64,000 nucleotides of DNA from Dietzia sp. B32 (GCF_024732245.1 NZ_CP093845.1:1984001-2048000); one strand, 5' to 3'; positions 8,714 through 16,959 are shown, counted from the stretch's first letter. Notes: generated by a model not told the origin, from the sequence alone. Made by a program: numbers and translations.

Positions 8714-9898
8714 ATGGACTTCACTTTCACTGACGACGAGCGTCGTTTCGATACCGAGGTGGTGGCGTTCCTGGACTCGGAGCGGGACCACCCCGACGCG
8801 GCCGTGGTATTCGCTCCGCAACGCGAGGCGGACGCCCAACTGGCGAGCACGCCCGAGCACAAGGAGTTCATGCGACGCCTCGCCGACAAGGGTTGGCTGG
8901 GGATGTCCTGGCCGGAGGAGTTCGGCGGCGACGGACACGAAGGCCTCTACGAGTACATTCTCAACGAGCGCTTGTCACAGAGGGGTGCGCCCCTCATCGG
9001 CAAAGGCGTCGGCATGATTGGCAAGACCCTGATACGGCATGCGGACGAGCAGCTGCAGAAGCGTTTCCTGCCGGAGATCCGGACCGCGAGCATTGACTTC
9101 GCGCTCGGCTACTCCGAACCCGACTCGGGTTCAGACCTGGCGTCACTCAAGCTCCGTGCCACACGGGTCGAGGGCGGCTGGGCGCTGAACGGACAGAAAC
9201 GATTCAGCACCTCGGCACACTTCGCCGAGTGGTACTGGGTCGCGGCCCGTACCGACCCCGACGCCCCGAAACACAAGGGCATCACCCTGTTCCTCATCGA
9301 CATGGCCGACCCCGGCCTGACCGTCCTTGAGCAGAAGACGATGGGTGACGAGCGCACCAACGAGGTCTTCTTCGACGATGTCGTCGTGCCGGACGAGAAC
9401 GTCGTCGGCGAGGTCAATTCAGGCTGGACCTACATCTGTGAGGCACTCGACTACGAGCGGTTCACCATCTACACCGTGGGCGCGTTGGAATCGAAGATGG
9501 CCCGGATCATGGAATGGGCGACCACCACCGAGCGCCGGGGCCGAAGGATGTCCGAGGACCCGCAGGTCCGCGCGGGCATCGTCGCCCTGGCCACTGATCT
9601 CGAGGTCGCGCGGATGCTCACGTTGCGGGTGATCGACGAAGCGGCCCGTGGCGGTGTGCCCTCTAACGAGGCCTCGATGTGCAAACTCACCCTCACCCGC
9701 CTGCATCAGAAGATGGCGGACTGGATGCTTGAACATCTCGGTCCGTCCGGTGTCCTCACCCATGAGGACCCGGATGCGATCGACGACGGATTCTGGGAGC
9801 ACTCCTACCGCTTCACGGTGCTGGAGACCATCGGGGGTGGGTCGTCCGAGATCCAGAAGAACATCCTCTCCCGTCGAGCACTGGGCCTTCCGGGATGA
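8714..9898 (+). CDS. Acyl-CoA dehydrogenase (alpha-type subunit)
   Basis: A 394-residue FAD-dependent acyl-CoA dehydrogenase that introduces an alpha,beta double bond. The FAD/substrate signature YSEPDSGSDLASL is near 136-148 and the C-terminal signature is IGGGSSEIQKNILSRRALGLPG. The residue in the Y-E-G-T position is Gly, so the catalytic base is not the one used by medium-chain enzymes; a Glu in the EALDYERF helix may serve. This pattern is seen in actinobacterial enzymes that form alpha2beta2 heterotetramers, and a second shorter homologue lies at 10963. GAGGAG precedes ATG 8714. Its stop overlaps the next start. Confidence 0.92.
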   Translation: MDFTFTDDERRFDTEVVAFLDSERDHPDAAVVFAPQREADAQLASTPEHKEFMRRLADKGWLGMSWPEEFGGDGHEGLYEYILNERLSQRGAPLIGKGVGMIGKTLIRHADEQLQKRFLPEIRTASIDFALGYSEPDSGSDLASLKLRATRVEGGWALNGQKRFSTSAHFAEWYWVAARTDPDAPKHKGITLFLIDMADPGLTVLEQKTMGDERTNEVFFDDVVVPDENVVGEVNSGWTYICEALDYERFTIYTVGALESKMARIMEWATTTERRGRRMSEDPQVRAGIVALATDLEVARMLTLRVIDEAARGGVPSNEASMCKLTLTRLHQKMADWMLEHLGPSGVLTHEDPDAIDDGFWEHSYRFTVLETIGGGSSEIQKNILSRRALGLPG

Positions 9899-10941
9899 GC
9901 GGCAACACCGACGACCAGGTGGACCGCAGCATTGCCGCGCTCCTGACCGAACGGGTCACCCAGCACGGACGTGGCCCAGTGGACACCCACTCGATCCGCC
10001 TGTGGTGCTCGGCCGTCGACGACGACAATCCGATGTACTGGTCCGATCAACAGCGGGCTCTCGCTCCCCCGGCGATGGTCGGCACGTGGACGCAGGCCCC
10101 GCCCTGGACCCCGTCCGGGCCTCCGGTCCGCGCACTCGAGCTCCACCACCGCTTGAAGGACGCGCTCGGACTGCCGACCGCGGTGGTCCGCGAGGTGTCC
10201 CACGCGTACGGCGTTCCCGTTCGTGTTGGCGACCTCCTCACCGCGACTCACCGGATCACCGACGTCGGACCACTGCGACGCAGCCGCCTGGGCGAGGGCC
10301 GGGACTGGCAGGTGCAGGTCGAGCACACGAACTCCGATGGAGAAACGGCCGCGACCGAGACCTGGTCCTTTCACGGGTACTCACCGCTCCCGCGTGCCTC
10401 TGACGGACCGGGATCGTCTCCCACCGGCGACAGAGATACTGCAACGACTGAGAACCAGCTTCCCGAACTACCCCTCGAGATCGATGCCGGCCGGATCGTC
10501 AAAGCCGCCGCCGGCAGCGGTGACTGGACCCGCTTTCACCACGATCCCGTCGCTGCGCGGGCAGCAGGCCTGCCCGACATCATCTTCAATACACCGGGCC
10601 ATCTGGCCCTAATCACACGGTGGGCCACGACGATCGCCCCGGGCTCCCGGCCATCAGGCCTGAGTCTGCGGCTCCGCCGTTCTGTATTTCCCGGAGACAA
10701 CCTCAAGGTCGGGGGCCGGATCGTCGCCGAAACCACGACCAGTGACGGCTGGCGAGTCCTCGAGCTTGCTGTTACCGAACGCGTCCGCGAGACCACTGTC
10801 GCGACGGGGCGAATCACCCTCGTAGTCGACGGAGACCGGAAAAGCGGGACAACCGTCAGCACCACCTCACGCGATCCCTGGGCGCTGCCCGCCGACCGCT
10901 GGCGCGCACTCGCGAACTCACCCTCTTCGTCCCTCACCTAG
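9895..10941 (+). CDS. Double-hotdog MaoC/FAS1-type dehydratase
   Basis: The 348-residue protein is two hotdog domains in tandem. The N-terminal half (about 10-170) resembles FAS1-type dehydratase N-domains (WCSAVDDDNPMYW). The C-terminal half carries a MaoC-like active-site segment, GDWTRFHHDPVAARAAGLPD, with the expected Asp/His pair. It should hydrate an enoyl-CoA made by the flanking acyl-CoA dehydrogenases, giving the beta-hydroxyacyl-CoA cleaved by the aldolase at 6197. The start overlaps the dehydrogenase stop by ATGA. Two domains in one chain replace the heterodimers seen in some steroid systems. Confidence 0.85.
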   Translation: MSGNTDDQVDRSIAALLTERVTQHGRGPVDTHSIRLWCSAVDDDNPMYWSDQQRALAPPAMVGTWTQAPPWTPSGPPVRALELHHRLKDALGLPTAVVREVSHAYGVPVRVGDLLTATHRITDVGPLRRSRLGEGRDWQVQVEHTNSDGETAATETWSFHGYSPLPRASDGPGSSPTGDRDTATTENQLPELPLEIDAGRIVKAAAGSGDWTRFHHDPVAARAAGLPDIIFNTPGHLALITRWATTIAPGSRPSGLSLRLRRSVFPGDNLKVGGRIVAETTTSDGWRVLELAVTERVRETTVATGRITLVVDGDRKSGTTVSTTSRDPWALPADRWRALANSPSSSLT

Positions 10942-10962
10942 ATAGAACAAGGACCACCACGA

Positions 10963-12135
10963 ATGGATTTCACCTTTTCCCCAGAGCAGCAGATGCTGGC
11001 CGACACCGTTCGTTCGATGTGCGAGTCAGGTTGCGACTCCGAAACGGTCCGCCAGACGGAGCTCAACGGCGACCCGTTCCCTTCCCTCCTGTGGACCCAC
11101 CTGGCATCAGCTGGACTCCTCGGTCTCACGCTGCCGGAAGAGCACGGCGGACTGGGGGCGGGTCTGATCGAGATGAGCCTGCTCGCACAGGAATTGGGAC
11201 GGGCCGCTGCCCCCATCACACCGATTATTTCATCAGTCCTGGCTGGCGGGCTGATTGCACGCGGGGGGTCCGACGCCCAGCGCGCCGAGTGGCTTCCCCG
11301 AATCGCGGACGGCAGTGCCCTCGTGTCGATCGCCTGGCTCGAGGGTGCCGGTGGCTACTTCCCAGACGAGATCCGTCTGCAAGCAACACCTGATGGCGAC
11401 AAGGTCCGGCTCCAGGGTTCAAAGGCCCTGGTGCCGTTCGGCGACCGGGCCGACGCCTTCATCGTCGTCGCCAGGAGCTGCGAAAGCGAAGATATCGATC
11501 TGTACCTCATTCCCGCCGGCCCGGGGACGTCCACGGAACCACACCGCACCATGGCTGGTGAGCCGGTCCACTCGCTCGCTCTGGACGTGACCTTGTCCAG
11601 CGGGAGCAGAATCGGCGAGATGGGCGAAGGGTGGTCGCTACTGAGGGAGCAGATGCTCGAGACGGCCGTCGCGCTCGCCGCGTACGCGTGCGGAGGCGCT
11701 CGACAAGCTCTCGACATGGCTACCGACTACGCCAAGCATCGGGAACAATTTGGTCGGCCCATCGGTGCCAATCAAGCGATTGCCCACCCCCTTGTCGACA
11801 CTCTTGTGGCGGTAGAGGGCGCGACGAGCCTCATGTATGAGGCAGCGTGGGCCATCGATGCACAATGCGATGCACGTGTGCTTGCTGCGATGACCAAGCA
11901 GCGGTGCTGCCAGGTTTACCGGGATGCAGCCGCGGTTGCTCACCAGGTGTTCGGGGGCATTGGTTTTACCCTCGACGTGGATGTTCAGCTCTACTCGCGG
12001 CGCGCCAAGCAACTTCAACTGACCTGGTGGGACAACTGCTACCTCACCGCGCACCTGGCTGAAGAGCTGCTGGATGCTGGCGGTCCGGGCCTTTTGCCGC
12101 CGGTGATCTCGCGCACCGGGGCGGGGGGAGCATGA
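10963..12135 (+). CDS. Acyl-CoA dehydrogenase (beta-type subunit)
   Basis: This 390-residue acyl-CoA dehydrogenase homologue has the domain pattern of the family (SPEQQMLADTVRSM; TLPEEHGGLGAGLIE; REQFGRPIGANQAIAHPLVD). Its C-terminus reads QVFGGIGFTLDVDVQLYSRR and ends without the usual GGTSEIQ segment. That matches partner subunits that supply FAD-binding surface rather than the catalytic base. With the gene at 8714 it probably forms an alpha2beta2 enzyme. AAGGA precedes ATG 10963. It is the last gene of the rightward arm and converges on the TetR gene with only 10 bp between them, where I saw no terminator hairpin. Confidence 0.87.
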   Translation: MDFTFSPEQQMLADTVRSMCESGCDSETVRQTELNGDPFPSLLWTHLASAGLLGLTLPEEHGGLGAGLIEMSLLAQELGRAAAPITPIISSVLAGGLIARGGSDAQRAEWLPRIADGSALVSIAWLEGAGGYFPDEIRLQATPDGDKVRLQGSKALVPFGDRADAFIVVARSCESEDIDLYLIPAGPGTSTEPHRTMAGEPVHSLALDVTLSSGSRIGEMGEGWSLLREQMLETAVALAAYACGGARQALDMATDYAKHREQFGRPIGANQAIAHPLVDTLVAVEGATSLMYEAAWAIDAQCDARVLAAMTKQRCCQVYRDAAAVAHQVFGGIGFTLDVDVQLYSRRAKQLQLTWWDNCYLTAHLAEELLDAGGPGLLPPVISRTGAGGA

Positions 12136-12145
12136 TGCGTGTTGC

Positions 12146-12916
12146 TCAAGCCTTGGCGTTTCGTCGTTCCAGCGCCACTGGGTAACCGGTCAGGACGGTG
12201 TCGACGACGAGATCGATAAAGGCGTCATCCGGGGGGTTGGTGGCGAAGAAGACTCGGTTGACGATGGGGCCAAGAGCCAGGTAGATGAGCTCCTCGCGGT
12301 CCGACTCCGCGGGGAGCTCACCTCTTTCCATAGCTCTGCCGAACATGTCGAAGACCGACGTCAGCCGCCGTTCAAAGAAGTCCCGCACCGCGGGGTCCCG
12401 CTGGGGCGATTGGTCGGCAGCAAAGTACGCCATCACCTGACCGACAGGGGTCTCGAACAGGAGTTCGCTCTCTTGCCTGTAGAGCCCGCGGAGGTCTTCG
12501 GCAAGGCTCCCTGTGTCCGGGGCGACCATCTCGGGTAGGAGTTCGACCGCTTCGAGCACTAGGGCAATCTTGGTCGGCCACCAGCGGTAAATCGTCGTCT
12601 TTCCCACGCCCGCACCCGAGGCGATCTCCTCGATGGCCAACTCACTGAGAGTTCGCTCGCCCAAGAGCTTCAGCGTCGTATCGAGAATCGCTTGACGCGC
12701 CTTTTCGCTTCGAGGTCTCCCCTGATTCTTCAAAGGTTGACGACTGGTCTTCGTAACCTCCTTGGAGTCGTCCCCCTCAAGACCGTGCTCGTCCCCAGGG
12801 ATGGTGTCGTCCTGCTCCATGGCGCTCATAACCCCGGAATCTACTAGGGGCCGCCAAGGGTGCCAGCCACCCATCGGTTCGCGAGACACGGATCCGCCAA
12901 TCTGCCGAGATCCCAC
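12146..12916 (-). CDS. TetR-family transcriptional regulator
   Basis: TetR-type repressor with the helix-turn-helix ELAIEEIASGAGVGKTTIYRWW and a C-terminal ligand domain. The longest form starts at GTG 12916 after a good GGAAGGAAG site and has 256 residues, giving an unusual 60-residue N-terminal tail before QGRPRSEKARQAIL. Starts at 12829 or 12820 would give a normal length but have weak ribosome sites. It faces the gene at 13031 across a short region that contains operator-like site B. Because the same sequence recurs at 4095, it probably represses both the 0-12 kb divergent operons and its own region, released by a pathway acyl-CoA or acid (inference). Confidence 0.9.
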   Translation of the reverse strand: MGSRQIGGSVSREPMGGWHPWRPLVDSGVMSAMEQDDTIPGDEHGLEGDDSKEVTKTSRQPLKNQGRPRSEKARQAILDTTLKLLGERTLSELAIEEIASGAGVGKTTIYRWWPTKIALVLEAVELLPEMVAPDTGSLAEDLRGLYRQESELLFETPVGQVMAYFAADQSPQRDPAVRDFFERRLTSVFDMFGRAMERGELPAESDREELIYLALGPIVNRVFFATNPPDDAFIDLVVDTVLTGYPVALERRNAKA

Positions 12917-12960
12917 CTGCGACTTCCTTCCGTCACTGTTGCGTAGGTCACTCGATTTCT

Positions 12961-12980
12961 ATACGATACGGTACGTATCG
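12961..12980. promoter_or_regulatory. Operator-like site B (ATACG-N8-CGTATCG)
   Basis: The sequence ATACGATACGGTACGTATCG is centred between the TetR gene (start 12916) and the crotonase gene (start 13031). It has inverted ATACG/CGTAT arms and shares 17 of 20 positions with site A at 4095. Location and symmetry fit autoregulation by the adjacent TetR protein. Confidence 0.62.
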
Positions 12981-13030
12981 CTAAGCGAGGACACGGTAGC
13001 GATTCAGACAGTTAAGGAAAGGAGGAGGAC

Positions 13031-13810
13031 GTGGACCCCGACATCGCGATCTCAGTCACGAACGGAATAGCTCAGCTCGAGTTCAACCGTCCCGACCGGG
13101 GTAACGCCTTCACCACCGAGCAGGTCACCGCGCTCAGCGACGCACTCGACCGCGTCTCAGCGGATTCCGAGGCCCGCGTACTTGTCCTCACCGGGCGGGG
13201 ACGCCACTTCAACATCGGCGGCATGGCCGGGAACGGCGCATCTGTCACTGCACATTGGGAGCGCTCACCCGACGCGCACCGGACACAGGTCGAACTGGCG
13301 GTACACGTAATCCGTCGAATCCACCGGATGCCCATCCCGACAATCGCAGCGGTGAACGGCGGATGCGCCGGGGCAGGTTTGGCGATCGCATTAGCCACCG
13401 ACCTTCGCTTCGCGGCGCGGCACGCGCGGTTCAATACCGCCTTTGCCGACAACTCGCTACCAGGCGAACTCGGCGCAATATGGTTCGCCGACCGCATCCT
13501 CGGAGCCGCTCGTACCGCCGAATTGTTCCTGCTCCCCGACAAACTGAGCGCCGACACCGCCCGGGAGATCGGTCTGGTCAACGCAGTTTTCGAGCCGGAC
13601 GAACTCCTCCCACAGGTGCATGCGCGGGCGAGACGCCTCGCCAGCGTCGACCCCGGTGCCCTGCGGGCGATGAAAGCAAATCTCCTCGATGCGCAGTCCG
13701 CCGCACTCGACGACTACCTCGACCGCGAGACCCATCGACTCATCGCGAATGCCTGGACCAGCGTCAATCCCTCTCGACGACGCCTCGAACCGCGGCCACT
13801 TCCTACCTAA
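13031..13810 (+). CDS. Enoyl-CoA hydratase/isomerase family protein
   Basis: A 259-residue crotonase homologue starting at GTG 13031 after GGAGGAGG. Oxyanion segments are FNIGGMAGNG (about 59-68) and NGGCAGAGLAIALATDLRFAA (about 110-130). The second segment is followed by FADNSLPGELGAIW, where hydratases carry a catalytic Glu; a Glu is present in PGELG. It stands divergent from the TetR gene and directly behind site B, so it should be in the same regulon. It duplicates the crotonase activity at 7862 and probably acts at another step. Confidence 0.87.
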   Translation: MDPDIAISVTNGIAQLEFNRPDRGNAFTTEQVTALSDALDRVSADSEARVLVLTGRGRHFNIGGMAGNGASVTAHWERSPDAHRTQVELAVHVIRRIHRMPIPTIAAVNGGCAGAGLAIALATDLRFAARHARFNTAFADNSLPGELGAIWFADRILGAARTAELFLLPDKLSADTAREIGLVNAVFEPDELLPQVHARARRLASVDPGALRAMKANLLDAQSAALDDYLDRETHRLIANAWTSVNPSRRRLEPRPLPT

Positions 13811-13891
13811 AGAATCGGCACTAACGGATGCCGCATCCCTGTCCCAAGCCCAATTCCTCTCAAGAACCAGCACTGTGAAGGTGACCGAACA

Positions 13892-14851
13892 ATGACCGCA
13901 GTCTTCCCCACCGAATTCTCTCTACAGGTGCGGCACCGACGCGATTGCGCGACTGGCGTCGTCGAGTTGGAGCTGGTGCACCCCTCACGAATCGACCTGC
14001 CAGCATGGACACCGGGGGCGCATATCGACCTGGTCCTCGATTCGGGCCTTGTCCGCCAATACTCACTGTGCGGCGACCCCGACGACCGACAGGCATGGCG
14101 CATCGCCATCCTTCGTGAACCGGACGGACGTGGGGGCTCACAGTACGTTCATGATCAAGTGAAGGAGGGGGATGACGTGCGAGTACGTGGCCCCCGGAAT
14201 CACTTCGAGCTCCGTCCCGCCTCCAAGTTCATCTTCATCGCCGGCGGCATTGGGATCACCCCGATCCTCCCGATGGTGACCCAGGCAGAGGCATCCGGTC
14301 AGGACTGGCAACTGATCTACGGTGGCCGATCCCGGGAAACGATGGCTTACGCAGACTTCCTTCAGGACACCTTCGGAAGCAAGGTCGAATTGGTGCCCCA
14401 GGACGCCTACGGAATGCTCGACGTAGGAGAGATCCTTGGCGAGTCCGAGCTTGGGAAGGCGGTCTACTGTTGCGGACCTGAGCCCCTTCTCAACGCCGTC
14501 ACGGAGCACTGCAGCTCGTGGCCGGATGCCAACGTCAGAACCGAGCGGTTCGTCCCCCAGGAGTCCGCACAACACGGGGAGAGCAAACCCTTCGAGATCG
14601 AGCTGGCGACAACCGGGATGACACTGACCGTCCCCCCGGACCGCAGCATCCTTGATGTCGTCCTGGATGAAGGAATCGACGCGCTAACTTCATGTGGTGA
14701 AGGCACGTGCGGGACCTGTGAGATCCCGGTCCTGGAGGGGTCGGTAGACCACAGAGACTCTGTGTTGGACGCATCCGAGCGAGCGTCCAACGCCACGATG
14801 ATGATCTGCGTTTCCCGTGCGGCATGCAGTCGACTAGTCCTCGATCTGTGA
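13892..14851 (+). CDS. PDR/VanB-type oxygenase reductase (flavin, NAD(P), 2Fe-2S)
   Basis: A 319-residue class IA oxygenase reductase. In order: flavin domain with RQYSLCGDP (about 51-59), NAD(P) domain with GGIGITPILPM, and a C-terminal plant-type ferredoxin domain with Cys268, Cys273, Cys276 and Cys306 (CGEGTCGTC then C). It passes electrons from NAD(P)H to an oxygenase. No Rieske oxygenase lies in the window. The P450 at 109, under the same putative operator family, is the nearest candidate partner, as in fused P450 systems that use this reductase type. ATG 13892 is preceded by GAAGG. A hairpin follows the stop. Confidence 0.9.
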   Translation: MTAVFPTEFSLQVRHRRDCATGVVELELVHPSRIDLPAWTPGAHIDLVLDSGLVRQYSLCGDPDDRQAWRIAILREPDGRGGSQYVHDQVKEGDDVRVRGPRNHFELRPASKFIFIAGGIGITPILPMVTQAEASGQDWQLIYGGRSRETMAYADFLQDTFGSKVELVPQDAYGMLDVGEILGESELGKAVYCCGPEPLLNAVTEHCSSWPDANVRTERFVPQESAQHGESKPFEIELATTGMTLTVPPDRSILDVVLDEGIDALTSCGEGTCGTCEIPVLEGSVDHRDSVLDASERASNATMMICVSRAACSRLVLDL

Positions 14852-14876
14852 CCTGGCCCCTGACAGTCGGTCACAG
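14846..14876 (+). terminator. Hairpin after the reductase gene
   Basis: Perfect 8-bp inverted repeat CTGTGACC / GGTCACAG with a 15-nt loop, overlapping the last codons of the reductase gene. No U-tract follows, as is usual for actinobacterial terminators. Confidence 0.4.
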
Positions 14877-15320
14877 GAAAGCAGAAGGTAGTCCGTCCCG
14901 CCCCACCGGCACGATCAAGACGGCCGTCTAGGCCCAAAGTGGCGAGCTAGTCACCCTCCGGATGGGCGCTGATTTGACCTGTCTTGGGCTGGCATTCTCG
15001 TTGACAGCGCCAGACAGCTCCCGTCACCCGGCACTGGTGGCGCTCCTGCAAGTCCCCCATTCAGGATCGACCGCGGCCGATCAGATCGACCCGGCCAGGC
15101 ACTGCTGGGACATGTCGAGAGTGACTACTTCACGAATGAAACTCATTGATGGGCGCCTCGCTACAGAGAACCTGCACCCGCGCTGTCTCGACAACAGGCT
15201 GTGGCCGCATGCCGTTCAGACGGTTCCGCGAAGATCTCGGCTTTCTCGCCGCGGAGCTCATGCCCGTCGACGTGACCGCCACCGAGTCCACCATTAGCAT
15301 CCACAAGACTGGAGTATGAC
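14877..15320. other. Intergenic stretch, no convincing gene
   Basis: About 440 bp between the reductase and the next hydratase. A short open stretch ending at 15319 encodes ...FREDLGFLAAELMPVD..., which I do not recognise; it could be a gene remnant or chance. A TTGACA at about 15001 has no matching -10. Base composition changes here: the gene that follows has stricter G/C third positions than the genes before. Confidence 0.3.
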
Positions 15321-16181
15321 GTGCCGATCGACCTCGACACCGCCCTCGGGGCCCAGCTGCCCTCGCAGGAGTTCTCCTGGACCGCCTCCGACGTGGCGCT
15401 GTACGCGCTGTCGGTGGGTGCGGCCGCCGACCCGATGAACACCACCGGCCTGGCGTACGTCCAGGACACCGACCCCAAGGTGCTGCCGTCCTTCGCGACC
15501 GTCGCGGCGACGATGAACGTCACCGAGGCGCCCAGCGTGTCCTTCCCGGGAGTGGAGTTCGACCTGGCCAAGGTCGTCCACGGCAGCCAGTCGGTCCGGC
15601 TGCACCGCCCCATCTCGCCCGCCGGGACGGCGACGACGACCACGACCATCGCCGAGATCCAGGACAAGGGATCGGCCGCAGTCATCGTCCAGGAGTCCGA
15701 GACGGTCTCCGCCGACGGAGAGAAGCTGTGGACCTCGCGCTCGGGCATCTTCGCCCGCGGCGAGGGCGGCTTCGGCGGCGAACGAGGCACCTCCGAGAAG
15801 GTCGAGTACCCCGAGCGCGAGGCCGACCACACCATGGAGGTCGCCACGCTCCCCCAGCAGGCGCTGTTCTACCGCCTCTGCGGCGACCGCAACCCGCTGC
15901 ACTCCGACCCAGCGTTCGCCGAGGCCGCCGGGTTCCCGCGCCCGATCCTCCACGGACTGTGCTCGTACGGCCTGGTCCTGCGCGCGGTCGTGGATCAGGT
16001 GCTCGGCGGCGACGTCGCCCGCGTCGGCGGCTACGGCGTGACCTTCGGCGGGATCTTCTTCCCCGGTGAGACCATGCGCATCCGCGTGTGGCAAGAGGGT
16101 TCGCGGCTACTCGTGGCGGCGACCGTGGCCGAGCGCGACGACGCCTCCGTGCTCAAGAACGTCGTGGTCGACCTCCTCTGA
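15321..16181 (+). CDS. MaoC-type (R)-specific enoyl-CoA hydratase, two-hotdog
   Basis: A 286-residue two-domain hydratase of the peroxisomal hydratase-2/HTD type. The catalytic segment is YRLCGDRNPLHSDPAFAEAA, with Asp and His in the usual spacing, followed by GFPRPILHGLCSYG. Mycobacterial relatives take part in steroid or fatty-acid side-chain oxidation. The start is GTG 15321 after GGAG. Codon use is much stricter than in the surrounding catabolic genes and resembles the right half of the window, so it may be a resident gene left inside the acquired region. It has no close operon partner. Confidence 0.88.
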   Translation: MPIDLDTALGAQLPSQEFSWTASDVALYALSVGAAADPMNTTGLAYVQDTDPKVLPSFATVAATMNVTEAPSVSFPGVEFDLAKVVHGSQSVRLHRPISPAGTATTTTTIAEIQDKGSAAVIVQESETVSADGEKLWTSRSGIFARGEGGFGGERGTSEKVEYPEREADHTMEVATLPQQALFYRLCGDRNPLHSDPAFAEAAGFPRPILHGLCSYGLVLRAVVDQVLGGDVARVGGYGVTFGGIFFPGETMRIRVWQEGSRLLVAATVAERDDASVLKNVVVDLL

Positions 16182-16408
16182 CCAGCGCTAAGCATCCACC
16201 GGTACATCCAGAACATCTGCGGTCGAAAACCCCGAACATGCCACCGGCCGGGATCGTGAATTTATCAAGGCCTCCCAGGCTCCTCTTAGCGCGATCACTT
16301 GAACATCTCCGTCGCCGCTATTCGCAGATTCAGTCAAGTGTGCAGGTCAGAACAGATGAGACGATCCCGCCGCCCAGACCACTAGGGACACCACCTAGTC
16401 GACCGAGA

Positions 16409-16427
16409 CTTGTACAAGATGTACTAT
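16409..16427 (+). promoter_or_regulatory. Toxin-antitoxin promoter with palindromic operator
   Basis: A perfect 10-bp palindrome CTTGTACAAG (16409-16418) is followed by a TACTAT -10-like hexamer (16422-16427). The ATG at 16435 comes 7 bp later, so the transcript is probably leaderless. A second inverted repeat, ACTAGG-N7-CCTAGT, lies at 16381-16399. Autoregulation by the antitoxin is typical of this family. Confidence 0.5.
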
Positions 16428-16434
16428 TGGTGTC

Positions 16435-16680
16435 ATGGTGACCACGACGCTTAGCAACTTCCGCGCCAACCAGAGCGAGGTACTCGACGCCGCACAGCGG
16501 GCGCCGGTCGAGGTCCTCAGCCGAGGCAGCCGTCGTCGCGCCGTCGTCGTCTCTCCTGAGTTCTTCGACCGCGCGCTGCAGGCCCTGGAGGATCAGGCCG
16601 ACGTTCGCGGCGCAGCCGAGGCCCGCCGCGAGGACGACAGCATCTCCCACGAGGACCTCAAGGCAGAACTGGGACTCTGA
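16435..16680 (+). CDS. Phd/YefM-family antitoxin
   Basis: An 81-residue antitoxin. The N-terminal part (TLSNFRANQSEVLDAAQ...VEVLSRGSRRRAVVVSPEFFDR) is the Phd/YefM DNA-binding fold. The acidic C-terminal tail (RREDDSISHEDLKAEL) is the part that wraps and blocks the toxin. The start is ATG 16435, almost directly at the predicted transcription start. The RelE-like toxin gene follows after 21 bp. The pair is typical of type II modules that sit in mobile or island DNA. Confidence 0.88.
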   Translation: MVTTTLSNFRANQSEVLDAAQRAPVEVLSRGSRRRAVVVSPEFFDRALQALEDQADVRGAAEARREDDSISHEDLKAELGL

Positions 16681-16701
16681 GTCTGCGCGCCCCACTCGCT
16701 G

Positions 16702-16959
16702 ATGCCCTACTCGATCACCTATAAACCCTCGGCCGCCAAAGCCCTCCGCAAAGTTCACCCCACCGAACAAAAGCGAATCGTCCGCGCCATCGAAGCCCTC
16801 GCGGTGACACCGCGACCGCCCGGCGCGATTCAGCTCGCCGGAGGCGAAGGTGAACTACGCATCCGCGTTGGCGACTACCGCATCATCTACGACATCGAAG
16901 ACGACGCCCTCGTTGTGCTCGTGCTGCGCATTGGGCACCGCGGCGACGTCTACAAGTGA
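16702..16959 (+). CDS. RelE/ParE-family toxin
   Basis: An 85-residue RelE/ParE-superfamily toxin: YSITYKPSAAKALRKVHPTEQKRIVRAIEAL at the front and LRIRVGDYRIIYDIEDDALVVLVLRIGHRGDVYK at the end. The Arg/Tyr-rich C-terminal half (R-V-G-D-Y-R-I-I-Y, then G-H-R) is the RelE-like mRNA-interferase pattern, so ribosome-dependent mRNA cleavage is the expected activity. It follows its antitoxin closely. Confidence 0.88.
   Translation: MPYSITYKPSAAKALRKVHPTEQKRIVRAIEALAVTPRPPGAIQLAGGEGELRIRVGDYRIIYDIEDDALVVLVLRIGHRGDVYK

Noticed and set aside
14962-15297. 111-codon open frame before the hydratase
   Set aside because: No ribosome site, no recognisable protein and composition unlike neighbouring genes.
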